Below are positions 1 through 5,131 of a stretch of DNA of 5,131 nt, in pieces. Position 1 is the stretch's first letter. The number at the start of each line of letters is the position of its first letter. A program made the position numbers and the translations under genes. The notes under the pieces are model-generated. The model was not told the DNA's origin and ran no database searches. It was given only the letters and a program-made list of their open reading frames with translations. Source of the DNA: an uncultured Rhodospirillales bacterium (GTDB taxonomy: Bacteria; Pseudomonadota; Alphaproteobacteria; Acetobacterales; Acetobacteraceae); contig CAIYPH010000208.1 of NCBI GenBank assembly GCA_903928045.1, positions 1 through 5,131 of the forward strand, read 5' to 3'.

Positions 1-3
1 AGC

Positions 4-25
4 GCTTCTTTTTGAAAAAAGAAGC
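4..25 (+). terminator. AT-rich hairpin, possible terminator for a gene entering from the left
   Basis: The arms GCTTCTTTTT (4-13) and AAAAAGAAGC (16-25) are perfectly complementary, giving a stem of about 8-9 bp once a minimal loop is allowed. On the plus strand it is followed by AAAAACTTTTT rather than directly by a T-run. It is therefore not a textbook intrinsic terminator, although the T-rich tract arrives within a few bases. The gene it would serve lies outside the window, so the terminator role is inferred from position and symmetry. Confidence 0.35.
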
Positions 26-94
26 AAAAACTTTTTATTCCGTTTGCTGCGCGGTTTCCCTGGAGGGCGTGAAGCAAACGGATAAAAGTTTTTT

Positions 95-118
95 GGTTCT
101 TTTTTTCAAAAAAGAACC
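95..118 (-). terminator. AT-rich hairpin, probable terminator of the dehalogenase operon
   Basis: The arms GGTTCTTTTTT (95-105) and AAAAAAGAACC (108-118) form an 11-bp perfect inverted repeat with two central bases. It begins 12 bases after the haloacid dehalogenase stop on the minus strand. The U-rich run lies inside the 5' arm of the transcript hairpin rather than after it, and another A/T-rich tract follows. This suggests a bidirectional ending signal, but the termination activity is inferred and not demonstrated by the sequence. Confidence 0.45.
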
Positions 119-130
119 GCTTGCTTACTT

Positions 131-814
131 CTACGTCGCGCCAAGGAGCTGAAGCGCCGCATCAAGCGTCGCCACCTCGGCATCCGGGTTGCCGGGCAGG
201 ATTTCGCGCGGCGCCGCATAGCGGTTGCACCAGATGACGCGAAAGCCGAAATCCGAGGCGGCCCAGGCGTCCCACCCGTTGGATGAGAAGAAGCACACCT
301 CGCCCGGCGCCACGCCGAGACGGTCGCAGGCGCGCTGGTAGACGGCGGGGGCGGTCTTGAACTGGCCGACCTCTTCGACCGAAATCACGTCGCGCAGGTG
401 TTCCCGCAGCCCGTCGCGGTCGACCAGCGGGGCGAGCATGTCGGGCGAACCGTTGGAGAGGATCGCCAGCCGATAGCCGGCGGCGGAGAGGCGGGCGAGC
501 ACGGCGGGCACTTCGGGGAAGGGCGCCAGCGTGTCGTAGAGGGCGAGCAGGCGGGCGCGGAGCGCCGGATCGTCGATCCGCATCGCCCGCAACGCGTAGT
601 CGAGCGCGTCCGCGGTGACCTGGCGGAACGGCACGTAGCGGCCTTGCATGGTCCGCAGCCAGGAATACTGGATCTGCTTGTCGCGCCACAGCGTGGTCAG
701 CGCCGCGGTGCGCTCGCCCAGCACGTCCCGGCAGGAGGCGGCCGCGGAGGCGAAATCGAACAGCGTGCCGTAGGCGTCGAACACGCAGGCGCGGATGCCG
801 GTGAGCACGGCCAT
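131..814 (-). CDS. (S)-2-haloacid dehalogenase, type II (HAD superfamily)
   Basis: Predicted cytoplasmic enzyme of 227 residues that hydrolyses (S)-2-haloacids to (R)-2-hydroxyacids and halide through an Asp-ester intermediate. The family is usually about 220-240 residues. All the residues known to be essential in L-DEX-type enzymes have clear counterparts: nucleophile D13 and T17 in FDAYGTLFD, R44 in LWRDKQ, S120 and N121 in LSNGSP, K153 in QFKTAP, Y159, then S177, N179, W181 and D182 in SSNGWDAW. The start at 814 places the nucleophile motif at the usual position. A longer frame back to 910 only adds residues unlike the family. The ATG overlaps the epoxide hydrolase stop as TAATG and has no good Shine-Dalgarno sequence, so translation probably depends on reinitiation after the upstream gene. 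It is the last gene of the operon. The family call is firm, while the natural substrate is unknown. Some homologues may act on substrates other than halogenated acids. Confidence 0.9.
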   Translation of the reverse strand: MAVLTGIRACVFDAYGTLFDFASAAASCRDVLGERTAALTTLWRDKQIQYSWLRTMQGRYVPFRQVTADALDYALRAMRIDDPALRARLLALYDTLAPFPEVPAVLARLSAAGYRLAILSNGSPDMLAPLVDRDGLREHLRDVISVEEVGQFKTAPAVYQRACDRLGVAPGEVCFFSSNGWDAWAASDFGFRVIWCNRYAAPREILPGNPDAEVATLDAALQLLGAT

Positions 815-1971
815 TATCGGAGCGGCCGGAAGAAGGCGCGGATTTCCTCGGCCAACAGCGCGGGTTGTTCCATCGCCGCGAAATGGCCGCCCTTGGGCAT
901 GTCGGTCCAACGCTGGATATCGAACACGCGCTCGACATAGCTGCGGGGGGGGTGGAGGATTTCCTTCGGGAAATGGGCGAAGCCGACGGGGGGGGTCACG
1001 CGTTCGCCGGGGGCGAAATGGAGCGGGACGGCCTTGTTCTCCTTATAGATGCGCAAGGAGGAGGTGATGTTGCCGGTGAACCAGTAGATGGCGATGTTGG
1101 CCAGCAGGTCATCGATCGGGATGGCGGTGGCGATATCGCCGTTGCAGTCGGACCAGGTGCGGAATTTCTCGGCGATCCAGGCGGCGAGCGCCACGGGGGA
1201 GTCGGTGAGGCCGTAGCCGAGGGTTTGCGGCTTGGTGGACTGGATGGAGAAATAGCCGCCCTCGCTGTCCCGCCATTTGACCGCGGAGGCGACATAGGTG
1301 CGCTCCGCCTCGGTAAGAGGGGCGCCTTCGGCGGGTTGCAGGGAAGAGATCATGAAGTTGAGATGGGCGCCGATCACGCGCTCCGGGTGGTTGCGGGCGA
1401 GCCAGATGGAGATCGCCGAGCCCCAGTCGCCTCCCTGCACGCCGAAGCGGTCATAGCCCAGCGCGGTCATCAACTGCTGCCACATGGCGGCGATCGCCTT
1501 GGGGCCGCAGCCTGGCGCGGTCGGGCGGTCGGAGAAGCCGAAGCCGGGGAGCGAGGGGACGACGACATCAAACGCGTCCGCCGCGTCGCCACCATGGGCG
1601 GCGGGGTCGGTCAGCAGCGGGATGATGCGCTCCATCTCCACGAAGGAGCCGGGCCAGCCATGGCTGATCACCAGCGGCAAGGGCTTCGGGCCCTTGCCCT
1701 TGGCGTGGACGAAATGGATTTTGGTGTCGTCGATTTTCAGGGTGAATTGCGGCAGCGCGTTCAGCCGGGCCTCGACGGCGCGCCAATCGAACTGCTTGCG
1801 CCAATAGGCCGCGAGATCGCGCATGAACTGCAGCGATGCGCCGTAGGACCAGGCGTCATCGTTGACCTCATCGGGCCAGCGGGCGCCGGCGAGGCGGTTG
1901 CGCAGGTCGATGATTGCCGGCATCGGCACCGCGATACGGAAGGGGCGCGGGCTCCCGATGGTCGTGCTCAT
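814..1971 (-). CDS. Epoxide hydrolase, EHN domain plus alpha/beta-hydrolase fold (microsomal type)
   Basis: Protein of 385 residues predicted to add water to epoxides, giving vicinal diols. Residues about 10-115 match the epoxide hydrolase N-terminal (EHN) domain, with the typical RWPDE, WSYG and DWRAxEARLNALPQF blocks. The rest is an alpha/beta-hydrolase core with a cap. Visible catalytic parts are the oxyanion motif HGWPGS (104-109), nucleophile D182 in GGDWGS, cap tyrosine Y240 in GGYFSIQ, second tyrosine Y309 in RIYKEN, acid E337 in FPKE and base H363 in GGHFAAME. These correspond by alignment from memory to D226, Y299, Y374, E404 and H431 of human microsomal epoxide hydrolase. It lacks an N-terminal membrane anchor, so it is probably soluble. 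The start at 1971 overlaps the ThuA-like gene's stop as ATGA, which suggests coupled translation. The coding strand has two runs of eight C (988-995 and 945-952) that flank E337. The frame is intact here. The substrate cannot be deduced. Confidence 0.93.
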   Translation of the reverse strand: MSTTIGSPRPFRIAVPMPAIIDLRNRLAGARWPDEVNDDAWSYGASLQFMRDLAAYWRKQFDWRAVEARLNALPQFTLKIDDTKIHFVHAKGKGPKPLPLVISHGWPGSFVEMERIIPLLTDPAAHGGDAADAFDVVVPSLPGFGFSDRPTAPGCGPKAIAAMWQQLMTALGYDRFGVQGGDWGSAISIWLARNHPERVIGAHLNFMISSLQPAEGAPLTEAERTYVASAVKWRDSEGGYFSIQSTKPQTLGYGLTDSPVALAAWIAEKFRTWSDCNGDIATAIPIDDLLANIAIYWFTGNITSSLRIYKENKAVPLHFAPGERVTPPVGFAHFPKEILHPPRSYVERVFDIQRWTDMPKGGHFAAMEQPALLAEEIRAFFRPLR

Positions 1972-2609
1972 CGGGCGGCCCAGTTCAGCCCGCGTTGCAG
2001 GATGGTGCGCATCTGCGGCACCGCGAGTTCGTGGGCCTGGTGACCGAGCGAGGAGTAGAACACCCGGCCGGCGCCGTGCTTGCGCTTCCACACCACCGGG
2101 ATGGTGTGGCCGTCGATCCAGGGCGCGTGCTCGGCGCTGAAGGTGGTGGTGGCGAGCACTTCGTTGTTGGGGTCGATATGCATGTAGTACTGCTCGGAGC
2201 GATACGGGAAATCGGCGATGCCGGCGACGATCGGATCGTCCGGGCGGGTGATGTTGACGGTGTAGTCGATGATGTTGCCGGGATGCGCCACCCACTGGCC
2301 GCCGACCATGAACTGGTAGCCGACCTCGTTGCGGAACGTATCGCCCATGCCGCCATGGAAGCCGCCGAGCCCGACGCCGCCCTGCACGGCGGCGATCAGC
2401 GCGTTCACCGCGGGGCGGGTGATGGTGGATTGGGTGACGATCGGCACGATCAGGCTGAGCGCAGAGAGGTCGGCGCTGCCGAACACCTCGACGTCGGTCT
2501 CCACCTGAACGGCGAACCCGTCTTCGCGCAGCATGTCCGCGACGATGGCGGCGCATTGCTCCGGCTCATGGCCCGGCCAGCCGCCCCATACGATCAATGC
2601 CTGCTTCAT
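1968..2609 (-). CDS. ThuA-like domain protein (class I glutamine amidotransferase-like fold)
   Basis: Protein of 213 residues that resembles the ThuA family, which is named after the trehalose-utilisation protein of rhizobia. The biochemical activity of this family is not firmly settled. Recognisable features are an N-terminal beta-strand ending in WGGWPGHEP (8-16), the GGFHGGMGD block (82-90) with the adjacent FRNE, a YYMHIDP strand (141-147), and the C-terminal W-x-RKHGAGRVFYSSLGHQ block (174-191) with H190. The fold is related to class I amidotransferases, but I see no canonical Cys-His-Glu triad. The residues most likely to matter are the conserved His and Glu. The start at 2609 was chosen because GGAGGAGAG lies 7 bases upstream and the protein then begins directly with the first strand. 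A longer frame back to 2669 adds 20 uncharacteristic residues across the promoter region. It is the first gene of the minus-strand operon and divergent from an aldo/keto reductase. The substrate is unknown, and a link to sugar or keto-sugar metabolism is only by family. Confidence 0.85.
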   Translation of the reverse strand: MKQALIVWGGWPGHEPEQCAAIVADMLREDGFAVQVETDVEVFGSADLSALSLIVPIVTQSTITRPAVNALIAAVQGGVGLGGFHGGMGDTFRNEVGYQFMVGGQWVAHPGNIIDYTVNITRPDDPIVAGIADFPYRSEQYYMHIDPNNEVLATTTFSAEHAPWIDGHTIPVVWKRKHGAGRVFYSSLGHQAHELAVPQMRTILQRGLNWAAR

Positions 2610-2616
2610 CGCGCGA

Positions 2617-2625
2617 CTCTCCTCC
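2617..2625 (-). promoter_or_regulatory. Strong Shine-Dalgarno of the ThuA-like gene
   Basis: Read on the minus strand this is GGAGGAGAG, seven bases before the ATG at 2609. It decides the start of the first operon gene. It also contrasts with the two downstream genes, which have no comparable site and start inside the preceding stop codon. Confidence 0.8.
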
Positions 2626-2686
2626 GTTTCGTGCGCACCCTCGCGCGATGGCGCGTCCGGTGCAACCATAGGATGATCGCGTGAGT

Positions 2687-2690
2687 GGAG
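2687..2690 (+). promoter_or_regulatory. Ribosome binding site of the aldo/keto reductase
   Basis: GGAG lies seven bases before the ATG at 2698 on the plus strand. This supports that codon as the true start, and the protein then begins with the first short strand expected in the family. Confidence 0.6.
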
Positions 2691-2697
2691 ACCGGAT

Positions 2698-3612
2698 ATG
2701 AAGCAGCTTGAACTCGCGGGTATTCCGCGGCCCGTGTCGCAGCTTGCGCTGGGGATGTCCGATCGCGAGGACTATGAGCAGGCCGCGCCGATCCTCGATG
2801 CCTTCCACGCCGCCGGCGGAACGTTGTTCGATACCGCCTTCGAATATGGAAGCGCCGATGCGGTGCTCGGGCAGTGGCTCGCCGCGCGGGGCCTCGCCGG
2901 GCGGGTCAGTGTGATCGGCAAGGGCTGCCACACCCCGGATTGCCGGCCGGACTGCGTGGCGCCGCAGCTCGAAGCCAGCCTGGAGGCGCTGGGCCTGGAG
3001 TGCCTGGACATCTATTTCCTCCATCGCGATGACGAGGCGGTGCCGGTGGCGGAGTGGGTGGACGCGATTGACCCGCACGTCCGCGCCGGGCGGATCCGCC
3101 GCTCTGGCGGCTCGAACTGGAGCACCGCGCGCATCGACGCCGCCAACGCCTATGCGGCGCGGACGGGCAAGGCCGGATTCACCGCTTTGTCCAACCAGTT
3201 CAGCCTCGCCGAGATGGTCGCCCCGCCCTGGGCGGGCTGCCGCAGTGCCGGCGATGCGGCCTCGATCGCCTGGCTCAAGCGGACCGCCACACCTTTGTTC
3301 GCCTGGTCAAGCCAGGCGCGCGGCTTCTTCACCGACCGCGCCATCGTCGCCAGCCCGCCGGACCCGGAGTTGGTGCGCTGCTGGCACAGCCCTGCCAATC
3401 TCGCCCGCCGCGCGCGTGCGATTGAGCTGGCGGAGCGGCGCGGAGTGACGGTGGCCGGGCTCGCGCTGGCCTATAATCTGGCGCAGGATTTCCCGGCATT
3501 TCCGCTGATCGGGCCGCTAAGCCTGGCGGAACTGGCGAGTTCGCTCGGGGCGTTGCGGGTGCAACTGACGGGCGATGAAGTCAGGTGGTTGCAAGGAGGC
3601 GCTTCTTTTTGA
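2698..3612 (+). CDS. Aldo/keto reductase, TIM-barrel NAD(P)H oxidoreductase
   Basis: Protein of 304 residues, a normal length for aldo/keto reductases, which interconvert carbonyls and alcohols using NAD(P)H in the cytoplasm. The full catalytic tetrad is visible: D45 in FDTAFEYG, Y50, K75 in IGKG and H109 in YFLHRDD. Later barrel features are GGSNW (137-141), SNQFSL (165-170), the cofactor-side PLFAWSSQARGFF (199-211), and the C-terminal IGPLSLAELASSL (271-283), which fits the adenosine-phosphate binding end. It resembles subgroups found near sugar catabolism genes, but the substrate is not determined. Three cysteines (C77, C82, C86) and H78 lie just after catalytic K75. The gene is divergent from the ThuA-like operon and may share its control. 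Its last codons (GASF and TGA) lie at the start of a palindromic repeat, which supplies the stop. The convergent Kup stop is 19 bases further on. Confidence 0.9.
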   Translation: MKQLELAGIPRPVSQLALGMSDREDYEQAAPILDAFHAAGGTLFDTAFEYGSADAVLGQWLAARGLAGRVSVIGKGCHTPDCRPDCVAPQLEASLEALGLECLDIYFLHRDDEAVPVAEWVDAIDPHVRAGRIRRSGGSNWSTARIDAANAYAARTGKAGFTALSNQFSLAEMVAPPWAGCRSAGDAASIAWLKRTATPLFAWSSQARGFFTDRAIVASPPDPELVRCWHSPANLARRARAIELAERRGVTVAGLALAYNLAQDFPAFPLIGPLSLAELASSLGALRVQLTGDEVRWLQGGASF

Positions 3613-3626
3613 AAAAAGAACCGCTT
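3599..3626. repeat. Short copy of the palindromic element, likely bidirectional terminator
   Basis: These 28 bases equal bases 2-23 joined directly to 117-122 of the long element, without a mismatch. TTCTTTTT (3603-3610) pairs with AAAAAGAA (3613-3620). Across one C-C mismatch, GCG (3599-3601) pairs with CGC (3622-3624). It spans the stop codon of the aldo/keto reductase (3610-3612) and lies just before the Kup stop of the opposite strand. Being symmetric, it could end transcripts from both convergent genes, although the stem is AT-rich and weak. The terminator role is inferred, while the sequence identity is directly visible. Confidence 0.8.
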
Positions 3627-3631
3627 CCCTC

Positions 3632-5131
3632 CTACCTCACCCGCACCGGCATAATCTCCGCCGACAACTGCACCTCATCGCCAAGCCCATAATAATAGTA
3701 GCTGGGCTGCGACATTTGCCGCAGCAGCACGAACAGCCGCAGCCGCAGCCGCGCCAGCCACCCCATGGAGCGAGCCGGCAGCAGATGCTCATGCGAGACA
3801 TGGACGATCCAGCGATGCGGATCGGCCGGCAGGTCGATCTCGCGATGCCGCGCGAGTTCCTCCAGCGCCCGCTCCACGTTGGGCTCCTCCATGAAGCCAA
3901 AGCGGATCTCCACCCCGATCACGCTGCCGCGGGCGGGGTCCCGGTCAAACACGGTGACCCCGCAGCGGTCCTCGTGGATATAGGGCGTCTTGCGATGGAT
4001 CACCTCGACGAACAGCAGGTTGCGGGCCAGCAGCCCGTGGCGCTCCCACAGCAGCCGCATCAGCGCGGGCGCCCGGCCGGACATCTCCCGCACCGGCTTG
4101 GGCGCCATCACCAGGGCGTTCCGCTCGACAAAACTCGGGCTCGCGCGGTGCAGCTCCACCAGCTCGGCCATCGTCATCGCCGGGCGGGCGGAATACCCGG
4201 CGGCGGTCGCCTTGCGGCCCCACTGCCAGGTCAGCATCACCGCGAAAATCACCGCGCCAATGCCGAGCGGCACGAAGCCGCCCTCGATGAATTTCAGCGT
4301 ATTGGCGAGCAGGAACACGCCGTTGATGATGGTCATCGCGCCCCACACCACCACAATGACGGGCGTCTTCCAGCCCCATTCATGGCGGGCCACCGGCACC
4401 ATCGCGAGCGACGTGATCACCATCACCCCGGCGACCGCCAATCCATAGGCAGCCCCGAGACTGGCCGAGGAACCGAACAACACCACCAGCAACACGCAGC
4501 CAACGTAGAGCATCCAGTTGATCAGCGGCACATAGACCTGGCCGGCATGGGCGTGATGGGTGTGGCGGATCGTCAACCGCGGGAACAGCCCGAGGCGGAT
4601 CGCCTGGGTGGCCAGCGTGAAGGCGCCGGAAATCAGCGCCTGTGAGGCAATCACGGTGGCCATGGTCGCCAGCACCACCATCGGGATCACCATGGAGGGC
4701 GGCACCATGCTGAAGAACAAATTATCGTTGGCGACCGGCCGCTCCCCCAGCAGATAGGCGCCCTGGCCGAGATAATTCAGCAGCAGCGCGGGATACACCA
4801 CCAGGAACCAGGAAAGCCGGATCGGCCGCGCCCCGAAATGCCCGAGATCGGCATACATCGCCTCCCCCCCGGTCACCACCAGCATCAGCGCGCCCAACAC
4901 CAGCAGCGTCTCGAACGTACCGGCCTGGCGCAGGAAACGCAGCCCGTGCAGGGGGTTGAATGCAGCGAGAACCTCTGGATGCAGCTGGATCTGCCCGGCC
5001 CCGAGCACCGCGATCACCACGAACCACAGCAGCAGAATCGGACCGAACACCGCGCCAATCCCGGCGGTCCCCTTGTATTGCAGGGCGAACAGCAGCGTCA
5101 GCAGCGCCACGGTAATCGGCACAATCGCGCC
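3632..5131 (-). CDS. kup: Kup-type potassium uptake protein, C-terminal 499 residues (5' end outside the window)
   Basis: Low-affinity K+ transporter of the inner membrane (Kup/HAK/KT family, generally proton-coupled). The visible part begins in the helix GAIVPITVALL and runs to the natural stop. Numbered from base 5131, hydrophobic segments lie at about 5-19, 26-45, 74-93, 107-127, 147-171, 200-220, 224-246, 257-277 and 286-302. A hydrophilic cytoplasmic tail follows, from about 305 to 499. Family hallmarks are GGEAMYADLGHFG (88-100), LNYLGQGAYLL (117-127), IASQALISGAF (161-171) and YVPLINWMLYVG (200-211). Compared with E. coli Kup (622 residues), roughly the first 150 residues are missing only because the window ends. 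The GTG at 5122 is inside a membrane helix and is not the start. The C-terminus ends in a four-tyrosine run and GLGDEVQLSAEI, a variant of the usual ELGTQVEI ending. The gene is convergent with the aldo/keto reductase and functionally unrelated to the operon. Confidence 0.95.
   Translation of the reverse strand, partial: GAIVPITVALLTLLFALQYKGTAGIGAVFGPILLLWFVVIAVLGAGQIQLHPEVLAAFNPLHGLRFLRQAGTFETLLVLGALMLVVTGGEAMYADLGHFGARPIRLSWFLVVYPALLLNYLGQGAYLLGERPVANDNLFFSMVPPSMVIPMVVLATMATVIASQALISGAFTLATQAIRLGLFPRLTIRHTHHAHAGQVYVPLINWMLYVGCVLLVVLFGSSASLGAAYGLAVAGVMVITSLAMVPVARHEWGWKTPVIVVVWGAMTIINGVFLLANTLKFIEGGFVPLGIGAVIFAVMLTWQWGRKATAAGYSARPAMTMAELVELHRASPSFVERNALVMAPKPVREMSGRAPALMRLLWERHGLLARNLLFVEVIHRKTPYIHEDRCGVTVFDRDPARGSVIGVEIRFGFMEEPNVERALEELARHREIDLPADPHRWIVHVSHEHLLPARSMGWLARLRLRLFVLLRQMSQPSYYYYGLGDEVQLSAEIMPVRVR

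Larger units (their letters stand above)
1..122. repeat. Composite nested palindromic intergenic element
   Basis: This non-coding stretch is one large imperfect inverted repeat with arms of roughly 48 bases, and each arm contains its own palindrome. The left arm has a perfect palindrome at 4-25 (GCTTCTTTTT, two central bases, AAAAAGAAGC). The right arm has another at 95-118 (GGTTCTTTTTT, two bases, AAAAAAGAACC). Between them, AAAAACTTTTT (26-36) pairs with AAAAGTTTTTT (84-94), and CCGTTTGCT (40-48) pairs with AGCAAACGG (73-81). A GC-rich 24-base loop remains, itself holding CCC-TGGA-GGG (58-67). The reverse complement of the right arm matches the left arm apart from a few one-base indels and substitutions. 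It sits just downstream of the dehalogenase stop, which suits a transcription-ending or REP-like dispersed element. No ORF, transposase or target-site duplication is visible, so mobility is only an inference. A shortened copy lies at 3599-3626. Confidence 0.85.
2610..2697. promoter_or_regulatory. Divergent promoter region with a central imperfect palindrome
   Basis: These 88 bases separate the ThuA-like start on the minus strand from the aldo/keto reductase start on the plus strand, so both promoters should lie here or within the neighbouring 5' ends. At the centre is a broken inverted repeat: GCACC (2635-2639), two bases, CGCGC (2642-2646), GATG, GCGCG (2651-2655), three bases, GGTGC (2659-2663). 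It could be a shared operator or a small hairpin. I could not assign convincing -35 and -10 boxes on either strand. No regulator gene is in the window. Confidence 0.45.

Noticed and set aside
1..122. CRISPR array or attachment site
   Set aside because: The repeats are inverted rather than evenly spaced direct repeats with unique spacers, and no cas or integrase gene is present.
815..910. Upstream start for the haloacid dehalogenase at 910
   Set aside because: The added 32 residues overlap the epoxide hydrolase C-terminus and resemble no family sequence, while the ATG at 814 puts the nucleophile Asp at residue 13 as expected.
865..2043. Long open frame of 392 codons on the plus strand opposite the epoxide hydrolase
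   Set aside because: It is antisense to a gene with complete catalytic motifs, its composition is typical of reverse-frame reading in GC-rich DNA (Gly, Ala, Arg, Asp and His-rich), and it shows no family motif.
814..2556. 580-residue version of the epoxide hydrolase that starts inside the ThuA-like gene
   Set aside because: The extra N-terminal part is an Arg-rich out-of-frame reading of the ThuA-like gene. The EHN domain starts right after the ATG at 1971, which makes a standard ATGA junction.
2610..2669. Upstream start for the ThuA-like protein at 2669
   Set aside because: The strong GGAGGAGAG site serves the ATG at 2609, and the 20 extra residues would consume most of the divergent promoter.
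3688..3703. Trinucleotide run giving four tyrosines near the Kup C-terminus as a possible contingency repeat
   Set aside because: It is short and imperfect (ata and gta units), stays in frame, and lies in the variable tail of the protein, so there is no strong reason to see a switch.
3575..4645. Long open frame of 356 codons on the plus strand opposite kup
   Set aside because: It is rich in His, Gln, Pro and Arg, which is what the reverse complement of a membrane-protein gene yields. Its start lies inside the aldo/keto reductase and no domain is recognisable.
5120..5122. GTG at 5122 as the start of the potassium transporter
   Set aside because: It lies inside a conserved membrane helix of Kup and the frame stays open to the window edge, so the gene is simply cut by the window.

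Overview
This window is GC-rich, densely packed bacterial DNA. It reads most like an alphaproteobacterium, probably of the Acetobacteraceae. That placement is an inference from the GC bias, from the style of the proteins, and from AT-rich palindromes of the type TTCTTTTTTGAAAAAAGAA between genes. No rRNA, tRNA or other phylogenetic marker is present to confirm it.

Layout from left to right. Bases 1-122 hold a composite nested palindrome with no gene. Bases 131-2609 hold a tightly overlapping three-gene operon on the minus strand. In transcription order it encodes a ThuA-like protein (2609-1968), a microsomal-type epoxide hydrolase with an EHN domain (1971-814), and a type II (S)-2-haloacid dehalogenase of the HAD superfamily (814-131). 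The first junction is ATGA, a 4-base overlap, and the second is TAATG, a 1-base overlap. Only the first gene has a strong Shine-Dalgarno sequence, so the three proteins are probably made by coupled translation. An 88-bp divergent promoter region (2610-2697) with an imperfect palindrome at its centre separates the operon from a plus-strand aldo/keto reductase gene (2698-3612). A 19-bp gap then separates that gene's stop from the stop of a convergent minus-strand gene for a Kup-type potassium transporter, whose N-terminal part lies beyond the right edge (3632-5131).

Function. The epoxide hydrolase and haloacid dehalogenase both appear catalytically complete and both work by an Asp-ester mechanism. 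Together they suggest hydrolytic processing of (halo)epoxides and 2-haloacids, with ring opening to a diol and halide removal from a 2-haloacid. The ThuA-like protein and the divergent aldo/keto reductase belong to groups more often linked to sugar or keto-sugar metabolism. Their presence suggests either a shared pathway or a patchwork operon. The substrate cannot be read from the sequence. Kup is an unrelated housekeeping transporter.

The most unusual structure is the palindromic repeat pair. The short copy at 3599-3626 is identical, base for base, to the product expected if the long element at 2-122 lost 93 bp between its two 9-base direct repeats. The short copy also supplies the stop codon and last residues of the aldo/keto reductase. 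I see no CRISPR array, RNA gene, transposase or clear new multi-gene system. The rest looks like ordinary metabolic chromosome.
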